Positions 16,651 through 25,317 of a stretch of DNA of 64,000 nucleotides are shown here, piece by piece. A program made the translations under genes and the position numbers. The notes under the pieces are model-generated. The model searched no databases. It worked only from the letters and a program-made list of their open reading frames with translations, and was not told the origin of the DNA. The DNA is from Streptomyces spinosisporus (lineage in GTDB: Bacteria; Actinomycetota; Actinomycetes; Streptomycetales; Streptomycetaceae), in the NCBI RefSeq assembly GCF_022698145.1, contig NZ_JALDAX010000030.1, forward strand, positions 1-64,000, in the 5' to 3' direction. The number at the start of each line of letters is the position of its first letter. Within the stretch, counting starts at the first letter, position 1.

Positions 16651-17607
16651 ATGAGCCGAAGCATTCTTGTCGACGTGACCACTGCGACCACACCCCGGAC
16701 CCCTGTACGCGTCCCCGCGCGCCGCGCCGCCCTCGACTGGCGTCTGCGCTTCGGCGCCCTCTCGCTGATCTGGGGCTTCAGCTTCCTGCTCATCAAGGTC
16801 GGCACGCACGGGTACGCGCCCTTCCAGGTCACCCTGGGGCGCCTGGCGTTCGGCACGGCCGTGCTGGCCGCGGCGATGCTGGTCAAGCGGGAGCGGCTGC
16901 CGCGCGGAGTGCGGCTGTGGGGGCATCTGACGGTGGCGGCGTTCCTGCTGAACGCGCTGCCGTTCTCGCTGTTCGCCTACTCCGAGCTGACGATCCCGTC
17001 GACGCTGGCGGGCATCTGCAACGCCACCTCGCCCCTGTGGGGCATGGCACTGTCGCTGGTCGCGCTGTCGGAGGACCGGCCGACCCGGGTCCGGGTCGCG
17101 GGGCTGGGGATCGGGTTCCTCGGCGTGCTGACCGTGCTCGGCGCGTGGGAGGGCTTCAGCGGTCTGGACGCCAGGGGCACGACGATGGCGCTGCTCGCCT
17201 CCCTGAGCTATCCCGTCGGCTGGATCTACGTCCGCAGGACCCTGGCGGGCAGCGGGTACTCCCATCTGTCCATGACCGGGGCGCAGTTGCTGCTCGCCAC
17301 CGTGCAACTGGCCGTCGTGACCCCGTTGTTCACCTCTTTCCCGACCCACTTCTCCGTCGTGCCGCTGCTCGCGATCGCCGCACTGGGAGCCCTGGGCACC
17401 GGCCTGGCGGTGCTCCTCCAGTACGGCCTGGTCGCCGAAGTCGGTCCGACCACCGCGCAGATGGTCACGTACTTCATCCCCGTCATCGCCACGGCGGCGG
17501 GGGTGGCCATTCTCGGGGAGACGCTGCGGTGGTCGACCCCTGTCGGGGCAGTGGTCGTTCTGGCGGGGGCGGCGCTGACGCAGGTGCGGCGGGGAGGTCG
17601 TGCGTAG
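16651..17607 (+). CDS. EamA/DMT-superfamily transporter
   Basis: The 318-residue protein has about ten transmembrane helices in two EamA repeats: the first from LRFGALSLIWGFSFLLIKVG to about residue 145, the second from LDARGTTMALLASLSYPVGWIYV to the end, closing with GETLRWSTPVGAVVVLAGAAL. DMT proteins export or import metabolites and amino acids. The substrate is unknown. The divergent LysR gene is the likely regulator. The ATG at 16651 is preferred over the upstream TTG at 16639. Confidence 0.88.
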   Translation: MSRSILVDVTTATTPRTPVRVPARRAALDWRLRFGALSLIWGFSFLLIKVGTHGYAPFQVTLGRLAFGTAVLAAAMLVKRERLPRGVRLWGHLTVAAFLLNALPFSLFAYSELTIPSTLAGICNATSPLWGMALSLVALSEDRPTRVRVAGLGIGFLGVLTVLGAWEGFSGLDARGTTMALLASLSYPVGWIYVRRTLAGSGYSHLSMTGAQLLLATVQLAVVTPLFTSFPTHFSVVPLLAIAALGALGTGLAVLLQYGLVAEVGPTTAQMVTYFIPVIATAAGVAILGETLRWSTPVGAVVVLAGAALTQVRRGGRA

Positions 17608-17660
17608 CGGGTGGCGGGGGGGCAGGTCCGGGGCTACACGTAACTGCTGTTCGCCGACGG

Positions 17661-18992
17661 TTAGGCGTAACTCCTGTTGGGCGTGGGCCTCATGGCACCC
17701 GCGATCGCGTCCGCCAAGGGGGGCACCTCGTCCGGCGCGAGGGTCGCGACCGTGATGCGGATGCCCGGGCGTGCGCTGTGGCGGAAGCGGGCGCCGGGGG
17801 CCACCGCCCAGCCGGCGTGCAGGAGGCGGGAGACGGCGCCCGTCTCGTCGGGGACCGGGATCCAGACGTTCAGGCCAGTACGGCCGTGGGCCTCGATGCC
17901 GCGCTGCGCGAGCGCGGCGATCAGAAGGTCACGGCGCTCGCGGTAGGCGGCCGCCACCTCCTGGGTGTCCAGGGCGTCATCGGCCCACAGACGCACCACG
18001 GCCCGCTGGATGATGCGGCTGACCCAGCCGGGGCCGAGGCGGTGCCGGCCCGTCACCCGGTCGACGGTGGTGGTGTCGCCCGTGAGGACGGCGAGGCGCA
18101 GATCGGGGCCGTAGGCCTTGGCGACCGAGCGGACGAAGGCCCAGTGGCGGGTGCCGCCGGCCAGGGGGTGCAGGGGCAGGTCGACGATGCCGTGGCCGTG
18201 GTCGTCCTCGATCAGGAGGATCTCCGGGTGCTCGTGGAGCACGGCGCGCAGGGCACGCGCGCGCGTGGCGGTCACGGCGGCTCCGGTCGGGTTCTGGGCG
18301 CGGTCGGTGACGATCAGGGCGCGGGCGCCGCGCGCGAGGGCTCGTCGTACGTCGTCGGGGAGCGGCCCCTCGTCGTCCACGCCCACCGGGGCGGTGCGCA
18401 GTCCGAGCGCCGGGACGAGGTCGAGCAGGCTGCCCCAGCCGGGGTCCTCCACGGCGACGGTGTCCCCCGGCTTGAGATGCGCGGCGAGCACGCGCTCGAT
18501 GGCGTCCAGCGAGCCGGACGCGACGGTCAGGGGGCCGTCCGGCACCCCGTCGGCGTCCAGTGCCGCGCGCGCCGTCCTCGCCAACTCCGGCTCCACCAGG
18601 GCGTCTCCGTACAGCACGGGCTCCTGGTCGGCCTGCTCGCCCGCGGCCGCGAACACCTTCGCCAGCGAGGGCAGCAGTGCCGGGTCGGGGTTGCCGTTCG
18701 CCACGTCCCGCACGCCCTCCGGCACGTCCATCCGGACGTACTCGCGCCCCGTGGTGGCCGGCTTGGGCCGCACCCTGCTCCCCCGCCGCCCGGACGTCTC
18801 GATGACCCCGCGCTCCCGCAGGATCCGGTACGCGGACGCGACCGTGTTGGCATTCACGCCCAGCTCGGCGGCCAACTCGCGCATGGGGGGCAGCAGTTGG
18901 CCCGGTTCCAGCTCGCCCGAGCCCACCGCGCGCTCGACGCTGCCCGCGATGTCCGCAGCGCGCCGGCCCTCGATCCGATATCCTCCTAGCAC
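17661..18992 (-). CDS. MocR-type regulator (GntR wHTH fused to PLP aminotransferase fold)
   Basis: The 443-residue protein opens with a GntR-type winged helix (IAGSVERAVGSGELEPGQLLPPMRELAAELGVNANTVASAYRILRERG, residues ~15-62). A fold-type I aminotransferase domain follows: PNPTGA-like NPTGAAVT, and FVRSVAKAYGPDLRLAV with the PLP-binding Lys. MocR proteins sense PLP or amino-linked ligands and control vitamin B6 or amine metabolism. It is divergent from a PPOX-fold gene, the same enzyme superfamily as PdxH, and the two starts flank a 12-base palindrome, so control of that gene is likely. Confidence 0.9.
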   Translation of the reverse strand: MLGGYRIEGRRAADIAGSVERAVGSGELEPGQLLPPMRELAAELGVNANTVASAYRILRERGVIETSGRRGSRVRPKPATTGREYVRMDVPEGVRDVANGNPDPALLPSLAKVFAAAGEQADQEPVLYGDALVEPELARTARAALDADGVPDGPLTVASGSLDAIERVLAAHLKPGDTVAVEDPGWGSLLDLVPALGLRTAPVGVDDEGPLPDDVRRALARGARALIVTDRAQNPTGAAVTATRARALRAVLHEHPEILLIEDDHGHGIVDLPLHPLAGGTRHWAFVRSVAKAYGPDLRLAVLTGDTTTVDRVTGRHRLGPGWVSRIIQRAVVRLWADDALDTQEVAAAYRERRDLLIAALAQRGIEAHGRTGLNVWIPVPDETGAVSRLLHAGWAVAPGARFRHSARPGIRITVATLAPDEVPPLADAIAGAMRPTPNRSYA

Positions 18993-19003
18993 AAAGCAGA
19001 TTA

Positions 19004-19015
19004 TGCACTAGTGCA
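19004..19015. promoter_or_regulatory. Palindrome in the MocR / PPOX divergent promoter
   Basis: TGCACTAGTGCA is a perfect 12-base palindrome in the AT-rich, 52-base space between the MocR gene and the PPOX gene. It is a probable MocR operator. A half-site-like AGCAC occurs about 15 bases to its left. Confidence 0.6.
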
Positions 19016-19044
19016 ATATGGACCGCAACGCGATGGAGATCGTC

Positions 19045-19728
19045 ATGCAGGGGACCGCGCAGCAGCCCACGCCGCCCGCCGCCTACACGCCGACCGACCG
19101 CACCGTTCCCACCCGCTCCCCGGAGAGGGCGTCGTACGACAGGGAACTGGTGCACTCGATACTCGACGAGGGCTACGTCTGCCATCTCGGCTTCGTCCGC
19201 GACGGACGGCCGGTGGTGCTGCCCACGCTGTACGGCCGGGTCGGTGAGCGGCTCTATGTGCACGGCTCGACGGGGTCACGCCCGCTGCGGATGACCGGCG
19301 GGGCAGACCCCGGTCTTCCGGTGTGCCTGACGGTGACGCACATCGACGCGCTGGTCCTGGCCCGCTCGGCCTTCCACCACTCGATCAACTACCGCTCCGT
19401 GGTGGTGCACGGCATCGCCCACGACGTGACGGACCCTGAGGAGAAGCGCGCCGCCCTGGACGCGCTGGTCGACCATGTCGTGCCGGGCCGCGCGGCCGAC
19501 AGCCGCCCCCCGAACAAGAAGGAACTCGCGGCCACCGCCGTGATCCGCCTCGACCTGAACGAGATCTCCGCCAAGCTCCGCACGGGCGGCGTGAACGACG
19601 AGCCCGAGGACCTCGCCCTGCCGCACTGGGCGGGCCTCGTCCCCCTGCGCAAGGGCTACGAAGCCCCGGTACCCGACACCGACCTGACCCCCGGCACCCG
19701 GCTTCCCGAGTATCTGGCGGTGCCGTGA
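19045..19728 (+). CDS. PPOX-fold flavin-binding protein next to MocR
   Basis: This protein of about 227 residues has the FMN-binding split barrel: DEGYVCHLGFVRDGRPVVLPTLYGRVGERLYVHGSTGSRPLR, then VCLTVTHIDALVLARSAFHHSINYRSVVVHG. It resembles the nitroimidazole-reductase/NimA branch of the PPOX superfamily. The ATG at 19045 has GGAG at 19035-19038; in-frame ATGs at 19018 and 19033 lie closer to the palindrome and are less likely. Its position against a divergent MocR regulator suggests a role linked to PLP or amines. The substrate is unknown. Confidence 0.82.
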   Translation: MQGTAQQPTPPAAYTPTDRTVPTRSPERASYDRELVHSILDEGYVCHLGFVRDGRPVVLPTLYGRVGERLYVHGSTGSRPLRMTGGADPGLPVCLTVTHIDALVLARSAFHHSINYRSVVVHGIAHDVTDPEEKRAALDALVDHVVPGRAADSRPPNKKELAATAVIRLDLNEISAKLRTGGVNDEPEDLALPHWAGLVPLRKGYEAPVPDTDLTPGTRLPEYLAVP

Positions 19729-19798
19729 CGGGCGACGGCGAGGAGCCTGTCCTCAGCGCTGACGTTCGGGTGCTGCGACCCGAAGCACGTGGGATGTG

Positions 19799-20731
19799 AT
19801 GTCGACGGTCGATGTGCAGCGGGTCTGGAAGCCGTCCGTGACGGACCGTTGGGCCGGGCGCCGCTCTCTGTGGTGGACCGTCGGCCCGGCGGGCGAGCTG
19901 GCCGTCCTGCTGGTCCATCGGCGGTACCTCCGCCGAAGCCGCTCCGTGAAGGGCTGGGTGGGATGGGGGCCGCAGATCCCCTTCGATGCGGTGCTCGTGA
20001 CGCGCCTGGCGGACGGGTCGCTGCGACGTCGTCCGATCAGGGACGTCCCGGTCAGGCCGAGCCACATCGCGCTTCTCCCGGAGGCCCGACTTCTCATCGC
20101 GAGCGGTCGAACGCGCAAGGAGGAGTCGGGGGTGTGGAGCCCGAACGCCGTGGTGATCTCTCTGGAAAGCGGTGACCAGGAGGCCGCTTTCTGCATCGGC
20201 GACGACATCCCTGCGTTGGTGACCGATTCCGGGGGTTCGATCTGGACGGCTTACGGAGACGAAGGCATCTACGGAGGGCATCCGGAGTCTGCGGCCGGTC
20301 TCGCCGGCTGGAGTGCCGAGGGTCGGGCGACCTGGGCTCCGGGAGCCGGCCTTCCTGACGCGCCTTTGCAGGGATGCACCGCCGCCACCGAGGGGGACCA
20401 GGTCTGGCTGATCTGGTATTCCGGCGGTGGCCGGGCAGGCACGTTCTTGACGCGGATCACCCCGTCGACCGGTGAGGTGACGAGTTGGCCGAGCCCCGTA
20501 CCCAACCCGGACGGGTTCGCCGTACGCGACCGTCGAGCGGTCCTGACCAAGCGCGTCCACAACCAGAGGGCGACCGAAGTGGTGCGAGCCGAGTTGGACG
20601 GTGACACCTGGAGTGTGACCGAGCGGCGCACGATCCGAGTCCCCGGACGGGTGGTCATGCGCTGCGGTCAGGGTCGCGACGGTGTCCTTTGGCTTCGCAC
20701 CGGCGACACGTGGCTCCGCATCGAGGCCTGA
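19799..20731 (+). CDS. Hypothetical protein, possible beta-propeller
   Basis: The 310-residue soluble protein has no signal peptide and many Trp/Gly-rich strands: WWTVGPAGELAVLLVHR, LLPEARLLIASGRTRKEE, NAVVISLESGDQ, SIWTAYGDEGIYG, QVWLIWYSGGG and GVLWLRTGDTWLRIEA. About six repeated 'strand - turn - Asp/Gly' blocks suggest a beta-propeller, but no catalytic residues are evident. The start ATG 19799 directly follows a GTG in the same frame. A strong terminator follows the stop. It is flanked by unrelated genes. The function is unknown. Confidence 0.6.
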   Translation: MSTVDVQRVWKPSVTDRWAGRRSLWWTVGPAGELAVLLVHRRYLRRSRSVKGWVGWGPQIPFDAVLVTRLADGSLRRRPIRDVPVRPSHIALLPEARLLIASGRTRKEESGVWSPNAVVISLESGDQEAAFCIGDDIPALVTDSGGSIWTAYGDEGIYGGHPESAAGLAGWSAEGRATWAPGAGLPDAPLQGCTAATEGDQVWLIWYSGGGRAGTFLTRITPSTGEVTSWPSPVPNPDGFAVRDRRAVLTKRVHNQRATEVVRAELDGDTWSVTERRTIRVPGRVVMRCGQGRDGVLWLRTGDTWLRIEA

Positions 20732-20744
20732 CGGCGGCCGATCC

Positions 20745-20768
20745 GGGGCGGGGCAAGGGCCCCGCCCC
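20745..20768. terminator. Bidirectional terminator between convergent genes
   Basis: The stem GGGGCGGGGC pairs perfectly with GCCCCGCCCC around a four-base loop (aagg), between the ends of the 310-residue gene and the DMT gene. Confidence 0.8.
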
Positions 20769-20773
20769 CCGGT

Positions 20774-21718
20774 TCACGCCAGGACCGGTTTCTCTGTTGT
20801 CGTGCCGCGGGCTTCCGTCAGCGTCAGGCCCGCGACCGAGCCCAGCATCAGGAGAGTGCCCACGAGGGTTGTCGTGGTGAGCCGTTCGCCCAGGAGGACG
20901 ATCGCGAGGACCGCCGCGCCGACCGGCTCCAGGAGCATGATCACGGAGACGGTGGCGGAGCGGACGACGGCCGCGCCCGCGAAGTACAGGGCGTAGGCCA
21001 GGGCCGTGGGGATGGCCGCGATGTAGGCCATCAGCCAGAGCACATGGACGGGCTGGGCCGTGTGCGGAACGAGCCCGTCGGACAGGGCGAACGGGAACAG
21101 GCACAGGCTGGTGACCGCGAACGCGCCCACCGACGTACCCCCCGCGTCCGCTTCGCCGTTACGCCCCCACCAGCGGGTCAGCAGCGTCATCACGCAGTAC
21201 CCGGCCGCGGACAGCAGCCCCAGCAGCACGCCCCACGGGCGTACGGACGCCCCTCCGCCGCCCAGCACGAGTACGGCAAGACCGGCCAGCGCTCCGACGA
21301 CGGCGGCGATGCCGCCCCGGCCGAGCCGCTCCCCCAGCGTCATACGGGCGCCGAGCGCGATGAGCACGGGACCGGCGCCGAGGGTGACCACGGTGGCCAC
21401 GGCGAGCCCGGTGGCGGCGACGGCCGCGAAGTAGGCCGTCTGGAAGACGGCGAGCCCCACACCCGTGGCGAGGACCCGCAGCGCGCGGCGCCGCAGCGGT
21501 TCGGACACGGCGGCTCGGGGGCGCCTGCGCAGCAGACGGGCGGCGAGCAGCAGGACGAGGCCTGCCGCGCAGCGCCAGAAGGAGAGGGTGACGGCGCCCA
21601 TGTCACTGGTCCGGTAGACCAGGGAGGCGGCCGCGCCCGCGGTGCCCCAGGCGGCACCGGCGATGATCAGAAAGAGCAGGCCTCGCCCGACGGGCAGGCC
21701 GAAAGCAGCTTGCGACAC
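20774..21718 (-). CDS. EamA/DMT-superfamily transporter
   Basis: The 314-residue protein has about ten transmembrane helices in two EamA repeats; [20 protein letters not shown] opens the first and [25 protein letters not shown] the second. It is a metabolite exporter-like protein with unknown substrate. The start is GTG at 21718. It is one of three DMT permeases in the window and shares its orientation with the next one upstream, but the 167-base gap and a candidate hairpin suggest separate transcription. Confidence 0.87.
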   Translation of the reverse strand: MSQAAFGLPVGRGLLFLIIAGAAWGTAGAAASLVYRTSDMGAVTLSFWRCAAGLVLLLAARLLRRRPRAAVSEPLRRRALRVLATGVGLAVFQTAYFAAVAATGLAVATVVTLGAGPVLIALGARMTLGERLGRGGIAAVVGALAGLAVLVLGGGGASVRPWGVLLGLLSAAGYCVMTLLTRWWGRNGEADAGGTSVGAFAVTSLCLFPFALSDGLVPHTAQPVHVLWLMAYIAAIPTALAYALYFAGAAVVRSATVSVIMLLEPVGAAVLAIVLLGERLTTTTLVGTLLMLGSVAGLTLTEARGTTTEKPVLA

Positions 21719-21745
21719 GAATGTCTCCGCAGAAGTTCGGAAGTG

Positions 21746-21765
21746 GGCCCGGGATCGACCGGGCC
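21746..21765 (-). terminator. Candidate terminator downstream of the second DMT gene
   Basis: GGCCCGG pairs with CCGGGCC around a six-base loop about 120 bases after the stop of the upstream DMT gene. The stem is short, so this is tentative. Confidence 0.35.
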
Positions 21766-21885
21766 GTGGACTGCTTCTGCGGGCAGCACCGTTCAGCCCG
21801 GCCGGTGGCCGGGCGTCGTTCCGGAGGGCGCCCGCCTCAGGCGGCGGGGGGCGGAAGAACGAGCGTCGACGGCATGAACGGCACT

Positions 21886-22893
21886 CTAGGCAGCCCTCTC
21901 ACGGGACGACAACTGCGTTTCCGGGCCGCCGCTCGCCACCGGCTCCGCGGAGCCCTTGGCGGGCGCCGACGACTGGGCGATGAACGCGCCCACCAGGACG
22001 ACGAACCCGCCGACGATCTGCGGCGCCGACAGGTGTTCGCCGAGCAGCACCCAGGCCAGGACGGTCGCGATGACCGCTTCGAGGCAGGCGACGACGCCCG
22101 CGACCTGCGGTGAGAGCCGGCGCACCGAGACCACGCCGGTGACGTAGGCGAGGACGGTGGCGACGAGCACGATCCAGGCCAGCAGCAGGACGGCGGCGAC
22201 GGGGGTGCCGTTCATGCGGGCGGTGCCCGTCAGCACCGACCAGTCCATGGTCCAGGGGCGGGCCACCGCGGTCAGTACGACGGCGCCGATCAGCAGCCCG
22301 TAGGCGATGACGCCGAGCGGGTCGGGCGCCGCGTCGCCGGCGTCGCTGCCCTGGTCGGACAGGACGAAGTAGCCGACCTGGCAGCAGGCCGCGCCGAGAG
22401 CGAGCAGCAGGCCGAGGGCGTCGAAGCTCAGCCCCGACCAGACCTCGACGACGCAGGCGAGGCCGCCGGCCGCGAGGACCACGCCGAGCGCGGCCGCGCG
22501 GGTCACCGGACGCCGCTGCACGAACCGGACCCAGCCGAGGACGAGGGCGGGCGCGAGGTACTCGACGAGCAGCGCGACACCGACGGGGATGCGGGAGATC
22601 GCGGCGAAGTAGCAGGCCTGCACCCCGGCCACGGCCAGCAGTCCGAAGCCGGCGAGCAGCGCCGGGCGGCGCAGCAGCAGCGCACGGTGGCGTACGGCGA
22701 CCGGCAGCATCACCAGGGCCGCGCCCGCCACCCGCAGCCACACCACGTGGAGCGGGTCGAGGCCCGCTTCGATCAGTGGCTTCGCCGCGACCCCGGACCC
22801 GCCGAAGGCCACCGCGGACCCGAGGGCGAGCCCCAGCCCGACCCCTCTGCCACTCCCGGCCCTGCCTACCTGCCGGCTCTCAGACGTATGCAC
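21886..22893 (-). CDS. EamA/DMT-superfamily transporter
   Basis: This protein of about 335 residues has ten hydrophobic helices in two EamA units: [24 protein letters not shown] at the start and [22 protein letters not shown] mid-protein. Long acidic and Ala/Pro-rich segments join and end the chain ([16 protein letters not shown]). The GTG start at 22893 is uncertain: GTG at 22899 is equivalent, and the frame stays open to 23040. The substrate is unknown. Confidence 0.83.
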   Translation of the reverse strand: MHTSESRQVGRAGSGRGVGLGLALGSAVAFGGSGVAAKPLIEAGLDPLHVVWLRVAGAALVMLPVAVRHRALLLRRPALLAGFGLLAVAGVQACYFAAISRIPVGVALLVEYLAPALVLGWVRFVQRRPVTRAAALGVVLAAGGLACVVEVWSGLSFDALGLLLALGAACCQVGYFVLSDQGSDAGDAAPDPLGVIAYGLLIGAVVLTAVARPWTMDWSVLTGTARMNGTPVAAVLLLAWIVLVATVLAYVTGVVSVRRLSPQVAGVVACLEAVIATVLAWVLLGEHLSAPQIVGGFVVLVGAFIAQSSAPAKGSAEPVASGGPETQLSSRERAA

Positions 22894-22945
22894 CGGCACA
22901 TGATGACAGCCAACGACAGGAGCGTCATCCCCGTTGACACCTGTC

Positions 22946-23524
22946 TCAACGACTGGACCACCGCCGCGCCACCCGCTCCTCGACGCGCGCGACCACCACC
23001 TCGATCGCAATACCCGCCCGACCGAGCACCTCCACAGCACGGGCCTGCGGATCGGCGACGAGGCAGGCCAAAAGGTCGATGCCGCGGGCGGGTCCGGTGC
23101 CGCGAGTGGCGGCGCGTTCGGTGGTGTGGTCCATGGCCGCGGCGGCCAGCGGGGAGAAGCCGTCGGACTCCGCCATCACGGGTACCGCGCCGGAGTCCTC
23201 GACCGAGCCCTGCCAGCGCAGGCCGTAGCCGATGCTGCGCTGCACGAGATAGCCGAGCAGCCGGGCGATCTCGGGGCCGTCGTCGAAGACGGAACGCACC
23301 TCGGGGTCGTGCTCCAGCAGGGAGTGCAGCAGATGGGCCGTGTCGATCTGCCGGTCCCCGTCCCGGACGGCCCGGCGGCGGGCACCCAGGACCACGGCCG
23401 CCAGCTCGTCGGTGAGCCCGGCATCGCCGTCCGCGCGAGGGCCGAGGGCCTGCTCGCCGACCGCCTGCCGGGGGATACGGGGTTGCACATCCCCTACCCC
23501 ATCAACCACTTCGCCTGCGGTCAT
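22946..23524 (-). CDS. Clp N-terminal (Clp_N) domain protein without ATPase
   Basis: The 192-residue protein consists of two Clp_N-like repeats: LTDELAAVVLGARRRAVRDGDRQIDTAHLLHSLLEHDPE (first) and FSPLAAAAMDHTTERAATRGTGPARGIDLLACLVADPQARAVEVLGRAG (second). It has no AAA+ domain, so it cannot unfold substrates. Such isolated Clp_N proteins (ClpS/ClpC-like adaptors) may present substrates to ClpC or bind phosphoarginine-like degrons. The residues before ~35 are Val/Gly-rich and weakly conserved in appearance. The start at 23524 is not well supported by an RBS. Confidence 0.78.
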   Translation of the reverse strand: MTAGEVVDGVGDVQPRIPRQAVGEQALGPRADGDAGLTDELAAVVLGARRRAVRDGDRQIDTAHLLHSLLEHDPEVRSVFDDGPEIARLLGYLVQRSIGYGLRWQGSVEDSGAVPVMAESDGFSPLAAAAMDHTTERAATRGTGPARGIDLLACLVADPQARAVEVLGRAGIAIEVVVARVEERVARRWSSR

Positions 23525-23687
23525 CCCCGACGGGAAGCATCTTCGCGTCCCACACAGAGTGGACCCGGCGGGCCCAAATCTCCTCCTTACGGATGAGATC
23601 AGGCCGTTTTACCCGCAGGGGCGTGCGCCGCCTTGCCTCGCGCCTCGAACGCAACCAGGGTGCCCCGTCGCACGTCCCATGGGATGC

Positions 23688-23882
23688 ATGGAGACGGAGA
23701 CCAGGTCCTGGCTGGTGTCGCTGCCGGCCGTCGACGGCAAGCAGTACGTGTACCGGGTGTACGCCCCGGAGGACGCACTGCCCGCCGACCTGTTCTGGGA
23801 CGCCTGGCACTGCCACGACGAGAGCGCACTCCCGCGAGCGTGGGACGTCTTCGACGCGGCGGTGATATGGCAGGTCGCGTGA
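23688..23882 (+). CDS. Small hypothetical protein
   Basis: The 64-residue acidic, Trp-rich protein contains WLVSLPAVDGKQYVYRVYAP and DLFWDAWHCHDESALPRAWD. It has no signal peptide. The start at 23688 was chosen over the ATG at 23679 nine bases upstream because the first has only a weak GGGA before it; both are plausible. Codon use is typical of the genome. The 163 bases between the Clp_N gene and this one contain no recognisable feature. The function is unknown. Confidence 0.5.
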   Translation: METETRSWLVSLPAVDGKQYVYRVYAPEDALPADLFWDAWHCHDESALPRAWDVFDAAVIWQVA

Positions 23883-24012
23883 GCGCCGCGCGAGCGAGTC
23901 GCCCCGAGCACCCGGGAGACGCTCACATCTTCTGACGGTTCATAAGTATTGAATGTTCCGGGCCGTGCGGCTACTTTCCGCGACACCGTAGCCCGACAGA
24001 AGAGGTGGTCGC

Positions 24013-24441
24013 ATGGCCGAGGTCAGCGCGGAGGCCCGTATCGAGGCACCCGCCGAGAAGGTGTGGGCGCAGCTCACGGACTGGTCCGCGTACGGCGAGT
24101 GGAACGCGACCCACACCAGCTTCCCCGAGGGCGGTCCCCAGAGCCTCGAAACGGGCGGGACCTACCAGGAGAACATGAAGCTCATGGGCTTCCCGGCGGA
24201 GGTCGAGTGGACCATCGACGAGCTGGAGCCGGCCCGGGTGTTCGCCACCCGCGGCAAGGGCCCGATGGCGGTGAGCCTGGTCAACCGCTACACACTGACC
24301 CCCGACGGCGACGCCACGACGGTCCGCATCGACAGCGAGTTCACGGGCGCGGCGGTGTCGCTGATGGCGGGCAAGCTCAAGGACTCGGCGACGGCGGCGC
24401 TCAACGAGTCGCTGCGCAAGCTGGCCGGACTGGTGACCTGA
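24013..24441 (+). CDS. SRPBCC (START/Bet v1-like) family protein
   Basis: The 142-residue helix-grip protein begins AEVSAEARIEAPAEKVWAQLTDWSAYGEWN, the standard first strand plus two helices of a polyketide-cyclase/dehydrase-type SRPBCC fold. It ends with a long C-terminal helix (AAVSLMAGKLKDSATAALNESLRKLAGLV). It binds a hydrophobic ligand in a cavity; any enzymatic role is unknown. The ATG at 24013 follows GAGGTGG. A strong hairpin follows and separates it from the convergent PadR gene. Confidence 0.87.
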   Translation: MAEVSAEARIEAPAEKVWAQLTDWSAYGEWNATHTSFPEGGPQSLETGGTYQENMKLMGFPAEVEWTIDELEPARVFATRGKGPMAVSLVNRYTLTPDGDATTVRIDSEFTGAAVSLMAGKLKDSATAALNESLRKLAGLVT

Positions 24442-24480
24442 AGGACCGGGCGCCGATACGAGGCGGACGGGCACAGGCAT

Positions 24481-24516
24481 GAGGGCGCCCCGCGGAGCGT
24501 TCCGCGGGGCGCCCTC
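24481..24516. terminator. Strong bidirectional terminator
   Basis: GAGGGCGCCCCGCGGA pairs over 16 bases without mismatch with TCCGCGGGGCGCCCTC around a four-base loop (gcgt), between the SRPBCC and PadR genes. Confidence 0.9.
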
Positions 24517-24534
24517 CTCACGGCGGGGAGGCCG

Positions 24535-25176
24535 TCAGTCCTCGTCGGCGAGGATCAGATACAGCTTCTTGCGGGCTTCGTTGATGACGGTCAGCGCCTT
24601 GTCGCGCTGCTCCTTGCTGCCGGTCTTCCAGACCTGCCCGAAGGCCTCCATCAGACCGAAGCCGGCCTGCCGGATCTCACCGAGCGCCTCGAAGTCGATG
24701 CCGCGGGAGGCTTCCTCCCAGGGCGCGTCCGGGCCCTCGTCGGCCGCGGCGCGGCCGGACTCGGTCAGCGAGAACAGCTTCTTGCCGCCCTCGGTCTCAC
24801 TGGTGATCAGGCCCTCGTCCTCCAACAGCTGGAGGGTGGGGTACACCGAACCCGGGCTGGGCTTCCACGCCCCGCCACTGCGCTCGGCGATCTCCTGGAT
24901 CATCTCGTAACCGTGCATGGGCCGGTCCTTCAGCAGGGCCAGGATCGACGCCCTCACGTCGCCTCGCCGTGCCCTGCCCCGCGGTCCGCCACGCCCTCGT
25001 GGCCCCCAGGGGCCCGGGCCGAAGCCGGGACCGCCGGGACCACCGAAACCGAAGCCCGGACCACCACCGGGCCCACCCGGACCGAAGGGCCCGAAGGCGC
25101 CACGGCGCCCCTCGAAACCACCCCCGCCGCGCGGGCCGTGTCCACCGTGTCCACGTTCGAATCCATGGGAACGCAT
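24535..25176 (-). CDS. PadR family regulator with Gly/Pro-rich N-terminal extension
   Basis: The 213-residue protein has residues ~5-65 made almost entirely of Gly, Pro, Phe and Arg in short GPGG/GFGG runs. The PadR winged helix follows (RRGDVRASILALLKDRPMHGYEMIQEIAERSGGAWKPSPGSVYPTLQLLEDEGLI) and then a helical C-terminal domain for dimerisation. PadR proteins repress phenolic stress or transport genes. The ATG at 25176 has AAGGAG eight bases upstream; an ATG at 25182 would be only two bases from it. Palindromes upstream imply autoregulation. Confidence 0.85.
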   Translation of the reverse strand: MRSHGFERGHGGHGPRGGGGFEGRRGAFGPFGPGGPGGGPGFGFGGPGGPGFGPGPWGPRGRGGPRGRARRGDVRASILALLKDRPMHGYEMIQEIAERSGGAWKPSPGSVYPTLQLLEDEGLITSETEGGKKLFSLTESGRAAADEGPDAPWEEASRGIDFEALGEIRQAGFGLMEAFGQVWKTGSKEQRDKALTVINEARKKLYLILADED

Positions 25177-25191
25177 CGCCATCACTCCTTC

Positions 25192-25228
25192 TATCGTTGA
25201 TCTGTCGCGATGCGTCAACGATATATCG
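25192..25228. promoter_or_regulatory. Probable PadR autoregulatory operator
   Basis: TATCGTTGA at 25192-25200 and TCAACGATA at 25215-25223 form a perfect nine-base inverted repeat with a 14-base spacer. The right arm overlaps the ten-base palindrome CGATATATCG at 25219-25228. All lie just upstream of the PadR start, where a self-repressing PadR would bind. Confidence 0.65.
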
Positions 25229-25317
25229 GAATGCTTCGCAGAGCAAGGCTCGGCGGAAAACGACAGCGGAAGGGCCCGGCCCCAGGTCAGGGCCGGGCCC
25301 GCAGGCGCCCCCTCCGC

